DNA of 64,000 nucleotides from Dactylonectria macrodidyma (GCA_020744425.1 JAGMUV010000028.1:372001-436000); one strand, 5' to 3'. Numbered from the stretch's first letter, positions 10,398 to 22,039 are shown. Notes: generated from the sequence alone by a model not told the origin. Numbers and translations: made by a program.

Positions 10398-10547
10398 TCA
10401 GTGATCTTGTTGGACTGGACTAGTATTGGACTGGATTTGGATGGATTGGATTTGGCTGGACTGGATCTGAAGTTTGAGAGATTTGGACTGGACTGGACTG
10501 GATCCTGACCCGAAATTCAGTCCAGTCCAGTCCAACAAGATCACTGA
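10398..10547. mobile_element. MITE-like hairpin with GGACT-repeat arms
   Basis: A 24-bp inverted terminal repeat starts TCAGTGATCTTGTTGGACTG at 10398-10421 and matches perfectly the reverse complement of 10524-10547. The element is 150 bp and its interior is built mostly from degenerate TGGACTGGAT pentamer-type repeats. The hexamer CGTTGA flanks it on both sides (10392-10397 and 10548-10553), which looks like a target-site duplication. It encodes nothing. Confidence 0.75.
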
Positions 10548-10890
10548 CGTTGATGGTCACAAGGTGACTATTACTCTGCCAAAATCCTACATTATAGACA
10601 GACAATTACATACGAACACCACTTCATGCCCCATAATGCACAAACTGTGCCCAATTTAGCGGCATATCGAGATCCCCTGCACGTACGGCCATCACCGCCT
10701 CCTGCAACGCCGAAGCTACCTCATTGTTGTTGATGGCTGACTGGTTCCCCGTAATACCGAAGAGTAGAACCGCTTCGCTACCTCTACACACTCCGAGTCT
10801 CCTGCTGGCCACAGGTACCCCACAACGTGTGGAAACCCGCTCATGGGCGTGGCGGGGTAGCGTAAACCAGGCTTACTAGTTTCGGTCCAG

Positions 10891-11546
10891 TATCTCCCGT
10901 GCGTCCCTTGTTGATCTGTTTTAATGCGGCGCCGGTCGGATCATCAGCGAGCTAACGGCGGGGCGGGCCAGGGCGGAAGAGGAACTAAGGTTAGACAGCC
11001 CGACTTGATGTTATGGAAATGCACCGCAGAGGAGCTCCTCCCTCATCGAACGGTTGTGTATGTTTACTGGCAGACTACCACCAGCGGAAGGTTTGCAGAT
11101 CATGTGTAGTTGGATCATCTTGCCACATCGATAATCCAACATCCTCTATCTCTACAGAGAGCAGTCGAGATGTTATCGTCATTGAAATATCCCAGCGACG
11201 GCAATGATTATCACTTCCCTGCAGCTTGCATGTGATAAAAAGGCTGCTCATGGAGACAGCCGTCTCCACGAACATAACTGGGTAAGTGGGGCTTCTTGGA
11301 GAACCTCGATGACGAGTGTATTTTACTGCATGGAGCCGGTTGCAGTGACAATTCTGGTCCCAGGTAGCGTGGTGGTTGGGAACGAGTTGTCAACACCTGA
11401 GGCAAGATACTGAACCAATCCTTACAGTTCAGCTAATTTTCCGTGGTCGGCGCTTGCTTCGGAAAGTGCCGTTGTCAAGCCGTATGAGTGACAGCTTGCC
11501 AATCAAATCATGCATATGGAAAGTTCCGTGCACCCCGGCTCATGCT
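10891..11546 (+). repeat. Repeat A, copy A1
   Basis: About 655 bp is shared, with moderate divergence, with 60816-61206 plus 63261-63717, and partly with 22685-22765. Homology starts at ATCTCCCGTGCG and ends at GTGCACCC..GCTCAT. No transposase or reverse transcriptase is encoded, so this is probably a non-autonomous element or part of a larger family. In this copy the block is continuous, while A2 is split by about 2 kb that includes a pogo-like element. The start of the histidine kinase gene lies only about 200 bp downstream. Confidence 0.8.
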
Positions 11547-11743
11547 GAGGGCTGGCGTCTTCCCCAAAATAACATTCCTGCAGGATAACCAACCTTATTG
11601 GTTAGAACCGCGCCTTCATTCACATAACTGATTTCTGTACCTCTGCGATCATCGTTTCGCCGGAATATCCCTCCGCTGACGTCCGAAACGCTCTCTTGAA
11701 GCTCCGTCGCCTGACTGCGGCTCAGCAGTCTCTGCCCTGCAGA

Positions 11744-14700
11744 ATGGTCGACGATGCGGCTCTGGCGGCCGCTGCCGAGATCGTAGCCTCAATTGCCCCG
11801 GACTCACGCTCGCCTGGCTCGACCCCCGTGGGCGTTGCCTCCAACGTCAAGCTCCCCGGCCGCGAGACGCCTGCAAAGCGAAACCTCGAGATTGAACTTC
11901 AGAAACTCGCACTGCGTGTTGGCAAGCTCGAGGGCCAGGCATCCATCACTACCACCACTTCCCCCGAGACCCCCAACGAGACGATGGACTCGCTGTTTGG
12001 CGAAGATGGCCTCTCCCTACCTTCCCGCCCCAAGACCAAGGTCTTCCACGCCCAAGGTAGCTTGCACTCTCCGCATCTGCCGTCTATCCAGCTGACCAAG
12101 GGAAGCCCTCGAAGGACTTCGTGTTCATGTCGATGACCAGTCGAAGCTGCTCGATTGCCAGCGCGAAGAGCTCGCGGGTGTCAATGCCCAGCTCCTGGAA
12201 CAGAAGCAATTGCAGGAGCGTGCTCGCGAGGTTTTGGACCAAGAACGCATCGCAACTCTAGAACGCGAGCTCTGGAAGCACCAGAAGGCCAACGAGGCCT
12301 TCCAAAAGGCTCTCCGTGAAATCGGTGAGATCGTGACGGCAGTCGCGCGTGGTGATTTGACCATGAAGGTCAGAATGAATACTGTCGAAATGGATCCTGA
12401 AATAACCACTTTCAAGCGGACCATCAACGCCATGATGGATCAACTGCAAACCTTTGCCAGCGAAGTCTCGCGCGTAGCCCGCGAGGTCGGCACCGAAGGC
12501 TTGTTGGGTGGTCAGGCTAAGATCGGTGGAGTTGATGGAACGTGGAAAGAATTGACAGACAATGGTATCTCCCTGAGAACCAACCCATTGCCCCAATAAT
12601 ATCTAATAAATCCTTCCAGTGAACGTCATGGCGCAGAACCTGACTGATCAAGGTAAACTTGCCCACAGCGCCCGCTGAAGCTCTTGTCATTTATCTAACT
12701 TGAGACAATACAGTACGAGAAATTGCGTCGGTAACAACCGCCGTGGCTCACGGAGACTTGACCAAGAAGATCGAAAGACCTGCGCGAGGTGAAATCCTGC
12801 AACTGCAACAGACCATCAACACCATGGTTGACCAATTACGAACCTTCGCTTCCGAGGTGACGCGTGTGGCAAGAGATGTCGGAACTGAAGGTATGTTGGG
12901 TGGGCAGGCCGATGTTGGGGGAGTTCAGGGCATGTGGAACGATTTAACCGTCAACGTAAACGCGATGGCCAACAATTTGACGACTCAAGTACGCGACATT
13001 ATCAAGGTCACGACAGCTGTCGCCAAGGGAGATTTGACCCAAAAAGTCCAGGCCGACTGCAGGGGAGAGATCTTCGAGCTCAAGTCGACTATCAACTCCA
13101 TGGTCGATCAACTGCAGCAGTTTGCCCGTGAGGTCACCAAGATTGCTAGAGAGGTTGGAACGGAAGGCCGATTGGGTGGACAGGCCACTGTCCACGATGT
13201 CGAAGGCACCTGGAGAGATCTCACGGAAAACGTAAATGGCATGGCCATGAACCTGACAACCCAAGTGCGGGAAATCGCCAAAGTCACCACGGCCGTGGCC
13301 AAGGGCGATCTAACAAAGAAGATCGGTGTTGAAGTCCAGGGAGAGATTCTGGAGCTCAAGAATACCATAAACCAGATGGTAGATCGACTTGGTACCTTCG
13401 CTGTGGAAGTGAGCAAGGTTGCTCGTGAAGTCGGCACGGATGGAACTCTTGGCGGACAGGCCCAAGTCGCCAATGTTGAGGGTAAATGGAAAGATTTGAC
13501 TGAAAACGTCAACACAATGGCCTCGAACCTCACAGTCCAGGCAAGGCTCCTTACCCGGACGCTTACGGGCCCGACGACTCGTTGCGTGTCACTGCCTGCA
13601 ATTGCTGTGCTAACTATTTCCATAGGTCAGAAGTATCTCTGCCGTGACTCAAGCGATCGCCAATGGCGACATGAGCCAGAAGATCGACGTCGAGGCAAAC
13701 GGAGAGATTCAAGTCCTCAAAGAAACCATCAATAACATGGTCGACCGTCTGTCTAGTTTCTGTTACGAAGTACAGCGAGTTGCCAAGGACGTGGGTGTCG
13801 ATGGCAAGATGGGAGCTCAGGCTGATGTGGCTGGGCTCGATGGCCGATGGAAGGAGATTACGACTGATGTCAACACTATGGCCAGCAACTTGGTAAGCTA
13901 TCGCTCGAAGATGGAGAAGTTAGGTGAATACCAACATACAAATACCGACGCAGACGACCCAAGTGCGCGCCTTCTCAGATATTACAAATCTGGCAACCGA
14001 TAGCGACTTTACCAAACTTGTCGATGTCGAAGCTTCTGGCGAGATGGACGAACTAAAACGCAAGATCAACCAAATGATTTCCAACCTGAGAGACTCTATC
14101 CAAAGGAATACACAGGCTAGAGAAGCTGCCGAGTTGGCCAACAAGACAAAATCAGAGTTCCTCGCCAACATGTCTCATGAAATTCGAACTCCCATGAATG
14201 GCATCATTGGCATGACCCAACTCACGCTCGACACCAATCTGGATCAGTATCAACGGGAGATGCTGAATATCGTCAATGATCTTGCCAACAGTCTCCTGAC
14301 AATCATTGACGACATTCTGGATCTTTCCAAGATTGAAGCCAGAAAAATGGTGATTGAGGAGATCCCGTATACGTTGCGGGGAACGGTCTTCAATGCCCTA
14401 AAGACTCTTGCTGTCAAGGCCAATGAAAAGTCCTTGGATCTCACCTACAAGGTAGACAGCTCTGTGCCGGACTATGTCATTGGTGACTCCTTCCGTCTCA
14501 AACAAATCATTCTCAACCTTGTCGGCAATGCTATCAAGTTTACTGAGCACGGCGAGGTCAGCCTGACGATCAAAGAACCACAAGACCAGAGTAACGTCGG
14601 GCCCGGCGCATATGCTGTTGAGTTTATCGTGGAGGATACCGGTATCGGCATCGCCAAGGACAAGCTGGACTTGATTTTTGACACCTTTCAGCAGGCCGAT

Positions 14701-15944
14701 GGCTCCATGACTCGCAAATTTGGTGGAACTGGTCTTGGCTTATCGATTTCGAAACGGCTGGTGAACCTGATGGGCGGTGACCTATGGGTCAACAGTGAGC
14801 ATGCAAAGGGCAGCGATTTCCACTTCACATGCCGAGTTAGACTGGCCCACAACGACAGCGAGATGATTGAGAAGCAAATTCGACCTTACCGGGGCCACCA
14901 GGTTCTCTTCGTCGATAAGGCCCAATCGGGCTCTGGAACCACCATCCGAGGCATGCTTGAAAAGATTGGCCTCCACCCTGTGGTGGTCGAGTCCGAAAAG
15001 AGCACCGCCCTTACCCGCTTGCAGACAGGCGGCGATCTTCCTTATGATGCCATAATCGTGGACTCGATCGACACCGCCATAAGGCTGAGAGCCGTGGATG
15101 ATTTCAAGTACCTCCCTATTGTCCTCTTAGCGCCTGTCGTTCACGTCTGCTTGAAGTCGTGCATGGATCTGGGCATCACATCTTGTATAACTACGCCGTG
15201 CAAGCTCACTGATCTAGGCAACGGGATGATTCCGGCACTCGAGAACAGGGCCACACCCTCCCTCGCAGATAACACCAAGTCATTTGAGATTCTCCTTGCC
15301 GAGGACAATACTGTCAATCAAAGATTGGCGGTCAAGATCCTGGAGAAGTACCACCACGTCGTCACAGTGGTTGGTAACGGTTGGGAAGCCGTAGAGGCCG
15401 TGAAGGAGAAGAAGTTTGACGTCATTCTGATGGACGTTCAGATGCCCATTATGGTCAGCAGGATTCTCTACATGGCTGTAATTCGTATTTAATTGGAAGG
15501 CTAACACAACAACAGGGAGGATTCGAGGCGACGGGTAAGATCCGAGAATATGAGCGAGGAATGGGTACCCACAGAACCCCGATTATCGCTCTGACAGCCC
15601 ATGCGATGATGGGCGACCGCGAGAAATGCATCCAAGCGCAGATGGACGAGTATCTTTCCAAACCTCTGCAACAGAACGATCTGATACAGACCATTCTCAA
15701 GTGCGCCACTCTTGGGGGCCCCCTACTCGAAAAGAACCGTGAACGCGAGCTGGCGATGCATGCGGAAGCGAAGGCGTCCAAACATAAGGATGTTGGACAG
15801 GGCATGTTGCGATCCACTCTCGAGAACCGAGCCTTCACCAGTCGCGAGCTCATCTCGAGCAATGGACAGGAGGGACCTGCCGCCATGTCACCCGAGCAGG
15901 ACGAAGCCTTGGCAAGAGCACGTCTCGATTTCTCTGATATGTGA
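11744..15944 (+). CDS. os-1/nik1: Group III hybrid histidine kinase (osmosensor), with N-terminal frame problem
   Basis: This is the HAMP-repeat hybrid kinase that feeds the HOG osmotic-stress phosphorelay and mediates sensitivity to dicarboximide and phenylpyrrole fungicides. The start [20 protein letters not shown] is the family signature. Six HAMP repeats follow ([42 protein letters not shown]). Then come the H-box [11 protein letters not shown]-box GNAIKF, G1 DTGIGI, G2 GGTGLGLSI, and a receiver with AEDNTVNQ, the phospho-acceptor Asp in LMDVQMP and Lys in LSKPL. Introns: 12565-12619, 12653-12713, 13541-13625 (GC donor), 13893-13953 and 15454-15515. Joined exons total 3,877 nt, one too many. 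The frame slips around 12098-12105, where LTKxALEGL homology needs one G fewer (CCAAGGGAAG). The alternative is a 49-nt intron at 12057-12105 with a CTGAC branch site. Expected length is about 1,275-1,291 aa; orthologues are near 1,300. Confidence 0.9.
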
Positions 15945-18559
15945 AGCTTGTCGAGCTAACAGAGTTGTGTTGCCGGTCTCAGATTCTCATGAGTTCGCAC
16001 AACACATAGGCGACGAAAGCACGCGCCCGTGCCTGACCATACCGAGCTATCCAGACAGCTCGTCGATATCTGTTTCGATTAAGGGACACGTCACTGGGGT
16101 GGCACTTTGTGCGTGCTAAGCATACGAAAGCCATTCAATTATACCTGCCTAGGAACATGGTCGAGATATAACGCAAACCGATTCCGGTTCTCGCCTGCTG
16201 ACACGGTACTCAATCGATGCCGAACCGGCGTCATGACGAGCTTTCCGGCCGCCTCGGCCAAGTTGACGAGCAAATCTAGTTGCGAAATGAAGTTCTGAGT
16301 CGCCCAAGAATGGCAAATACCTCTCACTTCCGCTCAAGCACGTCGAGCTAGGAGCCATCCTCCAATGCTGTCTATGTACTCTGCCCAACACGTGTCTTGG
16401 CGTCACTCTCGAAAGAAGCGGGTTATCCGGCGGATGATACGGCGCATCTTTTTCCCAACAATTCGACGTCTTCCTCCCGCGCCCGACTTTGTTCTACATT
16501 GTATTTACATTACTTCTAGACCCTGGGTTGTTTTTTTGGTGGGATTGAGTCTGATCGTGCTTTTCTTGTTTCTACATCGCACTTCTTTAACCGCCAATGG
16601 TTTTTTGGCACCTTTGCCTATTCATACCAACAACACATCCACGGGACGACTATCTGGCGGACTTTAGAGTACCGAATCTGCGGGAATAAACTCGACATTG
16701 CGATTATTGTGTGGTTTCTCGTTTTCCTCTCTTGATTCCTCATTATGTTGAGTGGGACGCGTGGGACTAAGACTGGGATTCTGAGACGTATGTGAATTCT
16801 TGCAATGGGGTTGGGCATGAGTTGGAACACAATGCGACGATGAGTTTATGCGTTTGCTTAGGCTAGTTAGTAGCCGGATTGGCCTTATATAGTGGTCTAT
16901 AGGAGAAAATTGGGGACCACTCTAGCGAATGTGAACTGCCATGGCTGGTAGGGATCATTCTCCCACCGGTTTCTCGACAAACTGTCTTTTGCGTCTTTTG
17001 CCATTGCAATCGTGATATTTATCGCCGGACTGAATTAATAGCAGATGACACTGGACGAAGCCGTAGCATGGAGGTCTACGGAGAGCGGCACCAATTGACA
17101 TGGGAGAGGAGAACTTGGGATGGGAGAACTCGGGACTGGAGAACTTGGGAGGGGCGTCAGAAGGATGCAATAGGACCTAGCAATCTGTGAAGCAAGAACA
17201 CCTCGATTCGTTTATATAATATAGGGCTTCTTATAGCGCTGCAACTCATAAAATGTACTTAATGTTCTTCTCAAAAGAAAAAGTAATATGTGGCTTTTAC
17301 GTAAGTAAAGACTTTAGAAACGGATATCTGTAGAATTTTGGTAGTGGAGTGGACAGTAGAATCCACGAGTGGATCTACTACGTGGATTGAGTAGAGTGGC
17401 TTTTAACCCTATTTATCTCCTTGAGTGCGGGAAGGCACATTGGATGTAGCCGCCCCACAAGAACGTCAATACATTGAGGGACCTTAAAAAGCCGCCACAG
17501 CTAATCTTCTATGTATCTAATTCAGCCCCTAAGAAGATAGGTACATAAACAATGTGGGGTTGTCTGACTTGTAATGTAAGTTATACAACTTAGTATCATT
17601 ATAACAACTCCACAAACAAGGGTACTAGTAGGACAATCGACCATAGGTCAACAGCCTCCAATCAGCAAATAACTCAGTTATCTGCAAACTCGAATGTTGT
17701 AGTCGTGGCTACTGGTTTGAGTGATCCACGGCCTGGACGTATCGCTTCTTCCTGTTGAAAATAGTGGTGGTGGTGAGGGCTAGAGCTGTGACAACAGCCG
17801 AATTAGGGATGTAACTATCATCAATTGCCCCTCAATATCATCTGTTGGATTGACCCTCACATGGCGGAATAGGGGCCGGATAGGCACAATCCTCTGATAT
17901 ATCAACATCCTGTTCTAGTCATAGGGCGTGGAATATGTATATAAAACTTTGGCCAGCGAATGCTTCCATGCGGTCCTTTAGGTAGAATCAGGGTCGATGG
18001 ATGTTAAAACTTCGAGTGACTATAGTCATGCATCGTGTTAAAGAAACGGAGCGTCGAGAATGGGGGCGTCGAGATAGATATCCGTCTTCTATCACCGTGG
18101 AGTGGCCCTTCGACGAGTAAATCTAGAAACTGTGGAACATTATCTTCATAAGTAGCCCAGCCATATTCTCCATATTGATGCGGTACTATTTTAACTAGAA
18201 GACATCTCCGCAATACTGGCGGCAGTTATCATCTCCAATATCGTTGACCCAGGCGGGAACAAACAAAATTTTCTGTAGATAATCGAAGGCGAACGAATAG
18301 AAGACGTAATAGGCTCCCATAAAAGACGGATGCTGTTGTTGTAGGACATGATGCTGTTGATCAAGAAGATACCGCTACCGGAGATGAAACAGTTGCTGGT
18401 GATTATAACATCCCCGGAAACGAAGCAGGTTCTGAAGATCATGCTTTTGCCGGAGATGATGCGATAGGGTCATCACTATGGAGCGGCTACACATCTCTAA
18501 GTGGAGCTTCCTGACTCCTAACACGATACACGCTGCAACCCAAACGTGGTGACCTTGCG
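15945..18559. other. Long intergenic region, no confident gene
   Basis: The first several hundred bases are probably the 3' UTR and terminator region of the kinase gene. At 17101-17155 three degenerate 17-18 bp units of GGAGAACTTGGGA form a small tandem array. A plus-strand frame at about 18350-18500 reads an acidic Asp/Gly/Glu-rich peptide (DQEDTATGDETVAGDYNIPG) that ends at a stop. It may be a relic but has no recognised motif. TA-rich tracts suggest old repeats. Confidence 0.35.
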
Positions 18560-19293
18560 CTAACAGGAAGCTTGGTAAACGTTCCAATTTGAGCGCGAGC
18601 CTCCGCACTTGGGGCAGTAATGCTGCCCACCAATGAAGTCGAAGTGGACAACTCTAGCGCAGGAAGGGTATTTGTAGCTTTGCGTAGTCTCAACCTGTTT
18701 GCCACATAGGAAGGGAACAAGATCAGCCGCAAAGTCAGTTGTTGCCCTGAGCACTTCACAGAACCCATCTTGGCCAATGAGTGTGTCAATATTCTCGTGC
18801 GAGGTCTCCACAACCAAGTCCCGGAGCCCCCTATCCCTAGGGGGTGTTGAGTTATATACCACGGTAATAGCTAGAGAGAAATCATCCATGCTCCAGCCAG
18901 TGTTGATTGCGGTGCCAAACTTGTCTTTCGCATGTGCTTTAAGCGCAGGTATGTCGTATTTGTCAGCAATCTGATAGACTTGAGCGTCAAAGACCATGGT
19001 CGAGGTTGCGGAGACGTTAGTGAAGTCAAAATTGTACATAAAATGTAGCATTGCTTCCACAACGCTTGCATCGAAGTCTTCAATTTTAATGACCTTCTCA
19101 GAACTTTCCTATCAGAGTCGTGAGCCCCGTTCAGAGATTACCTAGACTCACATACCTTCCAGGGACCATCCAACTGCTTCGTGAAACACTTTGAGTGGGC
19201 AGATAGGATCAGTCTGTGGACTTTGAACTCCTGCCCATTATAGCAAACAACAGCGTCAGAGAGCGTATCATGATTGAAGTAGCTATTGTTCAT
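18560..19293 (-). CDS. BTB/POZ domain protein, 228 aa
   Basis: Two exons join cleanly. Exon 1 runs 19293-19156 (MNNSYFNHDTLSDAVVCYNG, then EFKVHRLILSAHSKCF). A 47-nt intron lies at 19109-19155 (GTATGT...ATAG). Exon 2 is 19108-18560 and continues with ESSEKVIKIEDFDASVVEAM. The first about 110 residues are a BTB/POZ fold as found in many fungal proteins that act as dimerisation modules or Cullin-3 adaptors; H.LIL..HS..F and VVEAMLHFMY are its hallmarks. The C terminus has four Cys (C..VVHFDF...HYCPKCGG) that could bind a metal. No Kelch or MATH partner domain is present. The partner is unknown and no damage is seen. Confidence 0.85.
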
Positions 19294-21140
19294 TAATACG
19301 CATGAATCCAAGTTTATATAATGTAATATACTTTTTCAACGATGAGTGAAAGCCTTCGAAAGGCTGAGGTGCCATTACAAATCGAACTTATCGTGTTTGG
19401 CCGACGGGTAAATTGAATAGCCTTTTGAGGGTATTTGAGTGTGATCTTCTTTTCTCTGGATTGCTCTGCCCATCGTCTTCTAGATAAAAGTCGGCGAACG
19501 CTGCCTATTATAATTAGTGCCGGGATTTTGGCTGTGTCTCGGTGCTTGCAACCATTCGGCTCGGTATGCCGTTCATTTTATGCATTGGAAGAGAAAATGC
19601 TCACCCGTCTCTGTCGCCAGTCCACATGTGTAATAGCAAACAATCACTTAGCATAGTGTGAGTTTCGGGAATGGAGGCACTGTCAACCACACGCTGGGTT
19701 TGCTGAATCTACAAATCATTCGCACCACCGTTCATCGATTGCGTCAGACATGACTCATACCCTGCCATAAAACCCAATGCCGACTTATCTCAGTCATATA
19801 TCACTTATTACCCACAGGGGGCTGATGCGTACTCGAGAGGTTGTGCGGGGTATTAATCTTACATTCCCGCACGGGTCACTTTGTGTGTAATTAGAGAGTT
19901 CTGTGTGACGTGTTATCCGTACGTGCATTTAGTAGAAATCTGCTATTTTTGCTTGCCGGTAGGTGGTAGGTGGATACTGCATGGTACCTAATGATCTAAG
20001 AAAGGTCCCCCGCGCTTGTGACTGAGCCGCAGAGCAGCGTCGCCTGGACGAGCTTCGTATGTAAAAGCCACGTATGTCACTTGAGTGTTTTTACGTGAAA
20101 ATAGACATCATTAGAGTTTGAGAAATCACTTTAGCAATGATTTGTCATAATAAAGCATGTGCAATGACCGTTCCAATTCCCCTGCTACATTTTCGTGACG
20201 TCATTTTCTGAACGGCCAGAGAGCTGTAACCGTCGCGGTATTTTATGGCCTGATGCTGGGCGGGGCCCTCCTGGGGCTGAATTTCATACCTGTTGAGATT
20301 GTAAGATTAGAATTTTGCATGCTTGCGCGCGGACTGGTTTAGGGACTGGAGGCAATGCTGTTACAGAGATCGATTTATTTAATTTTTTTTAATTTTTTTT
20401 TTAAATGATTTGGATCCTTCTTCCGGGACCTCTTGTAGGCTATGCCCTTCTGGTATGAGTTTTGCATCGTGTTGTCGCTAGCGAAAGCGGCGAACGGGCT
20501 GAGACGCGGGGAAGATGGCCGTGTTGCTAGTTGCCGTACTGTGGTGGGGGAGTCGGACCCTCGTTCAAGCGTCCCAATTATCCCCCAATTTGTAAGGCAA
20601 CTAACCACATCGCCGATCTCACCCAAGACCGCCAATTTCCGACTCTTTAGCTAGCAACCAAGATCAATATAACACATATCTCATGCATACATATGACTCG
20701 GGCCTTGCTTTCGCGTCTCTCACAGTTGCCTGTAGTGGGCCGGCGGGCGTCACACCGCGAACTATAGTTTGAGACGAAAAATAAGTGCAATTATAAAATG
20801 CTATAAAGCATTAAAGGAGTGATAGACACAAATTCCCACTCATAGCCACTCTGAGAAACAAGCCTCTTCTCAGCAACCTTTTCGTCACGAGCCCTACTAC
20901 TTCATATTGCCAGACTCACTTCCTCCAACATAGTTCAATCTTGACATAATGTAAAGAAATTGCACGTCTCCTAGCATTCTGTTTTGCTCCAAGTACTCTC
21001 ATCCTCAACTCGACGAAAACCAAAACCACAAGGCCCATAAGGATCGTTAGCCGAGGCACCCGGATATGGGCTCGCGTACAATGTGACAGGAAACAATCAT
21101 AAACCACCACACTTAGCTCATGACCTCGGCCAGACGGTAA
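19294..21140. other. Long intergenic region
   Basis: 1.8 kb contains no frame with recognisable motifs. The upstream part should hold the BTB gene promoter. A T-rich run occurs at 20379-20403. The segment 20930-21140 is the probable 3' region of the secreted repeat protein. Confidence 0.3.
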
Positions 21141-21875
21141 CTAATCACCGCCGCCGTGGTCACCATTGCCGCCGTGGTCACCATCGTCGCCGTGGTCACC
21201 ATTGCCGCCGTGGTCACCATCGTCGCCGTGGTCACCATTGCCGCCGTGGTCACCATCGTCGCCGTGGTCACCATCGTCGCCGTGGTCACCCTTGCCGCCG
21301 TGGTCACCATTGCCGCCGTGGTCACCATTGCCGCCGTGGTCACCATTGCCGCCGTGGTCACCATTGCCGCCGTGGTCACCATTGCCGCCGTGGTCACCAT
21401 CGTCGCCGTGGTCACCATCGTCACCATGGCGGTTGCATTTCCGGCCATCCCATTTCCGGCCGTGAGGGCATTTGCACTTCTTTTCACGCCAATCCCAATG
21501 TCGGCCATTGGAGCATTTGCACTTCTTTTCACGCCAATCCCAATCTCGGCCATGGGAGCATTTGCACCTCTTTTCACGCCAATCCCAATCTCGGTCATGG
21601 GAGCATTTGCACCTCTTTTCACGCCAATCCCAATCTCGGCCATGGGAGCATATGCACCTCTTGCCATCCCATTTCTTGTCAGAGTGCCTGCAGAAACAAT
21701 TGCCGTGCTTCATGTACGCATCGTTACCACAACGCCCGCGGACGACGAGGTGATCCGTGGCAAAACCGTCTCCATCCCTGGCCTCGACACCGTTCTTCTC
21801 GGTGTTAGGGTTGGGAATGGCCGCGACGGAGGTCAGGAAAAGAATTGTATTAGTGAGGAGGTGTTTGAAAAGCAT
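21141..21875 (-). CDS. Secreted tandem-repeat protein, Cys/Trp then Gly/His/Asp rich
   Basis: The ATG at 21875 gives MLFKHLLTNTILFLTSVAA, a clear signal peptide with likely cleavage after VAA; a longer frame exists only with a TTG start. The mature protein has an N-terminal segment with paired cysteines. It then has about five 15-residue units of the type CKCSHGRDWDWREKK, followed by about 15 six-residue units of GDHGGN or GDHGDD up to the stop at 21141. The 15-aa unit is mirrored by a 45-bp DNA period and the 6-aa unit by an 18-bp minisatellite. Total length is 244 aa. Its make-up suggests a cell-wall or metal-binding secreted protein, perhaps effector-like; this is inference. A TATATA motif at about 22043-22050 lies upstream on the same strand. 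Confidence 0.8.
   Translation of the reverse strand: MLFKHLLTNTILFLTSVAAIPNPNTEKNGVEARDGDGFATDHLVVRGRCGNDAYMKHGNCFCRHSDKKWDGKRCICSHGRDWDWREKRCKCSHDRDWDWREKRCKCSHGRDWDWREKKCKCSNGRHWDWREKKCKCPHGRKWDGRKCNRHGDDGDHGDDGDHGGNGDHGGNGDHGGNGDHGGNGDHGGNGDHGGKGDHGDDGDHGDDGDHGGNGDHGDDGDHGGNGDHGDDGDHGGNGDHGGGD
21157..21430. repeat. 18-bp coding minisatellite
   Basis: About 15 units of GTGGTCACCATTGCCGCC and its CATCGTC variant are arranged head to tail. They encode the (GDHGGN/GDHGDD) tail of the secreted protein on the minus strand. Because the period is divisible by three and has no stops, long shadow frames open on other frames and on the plus strand. Confidence 0.95.
21470..21660. repeat. 45-bp coding tandem repeat
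   Basis: Four to five copies of a 45-bp unit containing TTTTCACGCCAATCCCAATC encode the CxCSHGRDWDWREK units of the secreted protein. Copies differ at a few positions (cacctc/cacttc, ggtcat/ggccat/ggccat t), so expansion was followed by divergence. Confidence 0.9.
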
Positions 21876-22039
21876 GGTGGGCGAGTAGTGTGCTCCTTGG
21901 GGTGAAAGTGGTGGTGAGTTGAAAGGGTTTTGAAGGGTTTTTTTGCTCAATAATTGAGGGGTGGAAGAATGGGTGAGGGAATACCGAGTATCTTGGCCGG
22001 TGAGGATTCAAGAAGGAGAGCTTGAGAGGGTGATGGACG

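Noticed and set aside
12057..12091. 35-nt intron in the histidine kinase (GT...CAG)
   Set aside because: Too short and leaves the wrong frame; the 49-nt option or a one-base insertion fits better.
13108..13623. 171-codon minus-strand frame in the HAMP region
   Set aside because: Antisense shadow of the repeated HAMP coding sequence.
21083..21905. Four long plus-strand frames across the minisatellite (including Pro/Trp/Ser-rich and Val/Ala-rich proteins)
   Set aside because: They are produced by the 18-bp and 45-bp periods, which leave several frames open. Only the minus frame has a signal peptide and a sensible gene structure.
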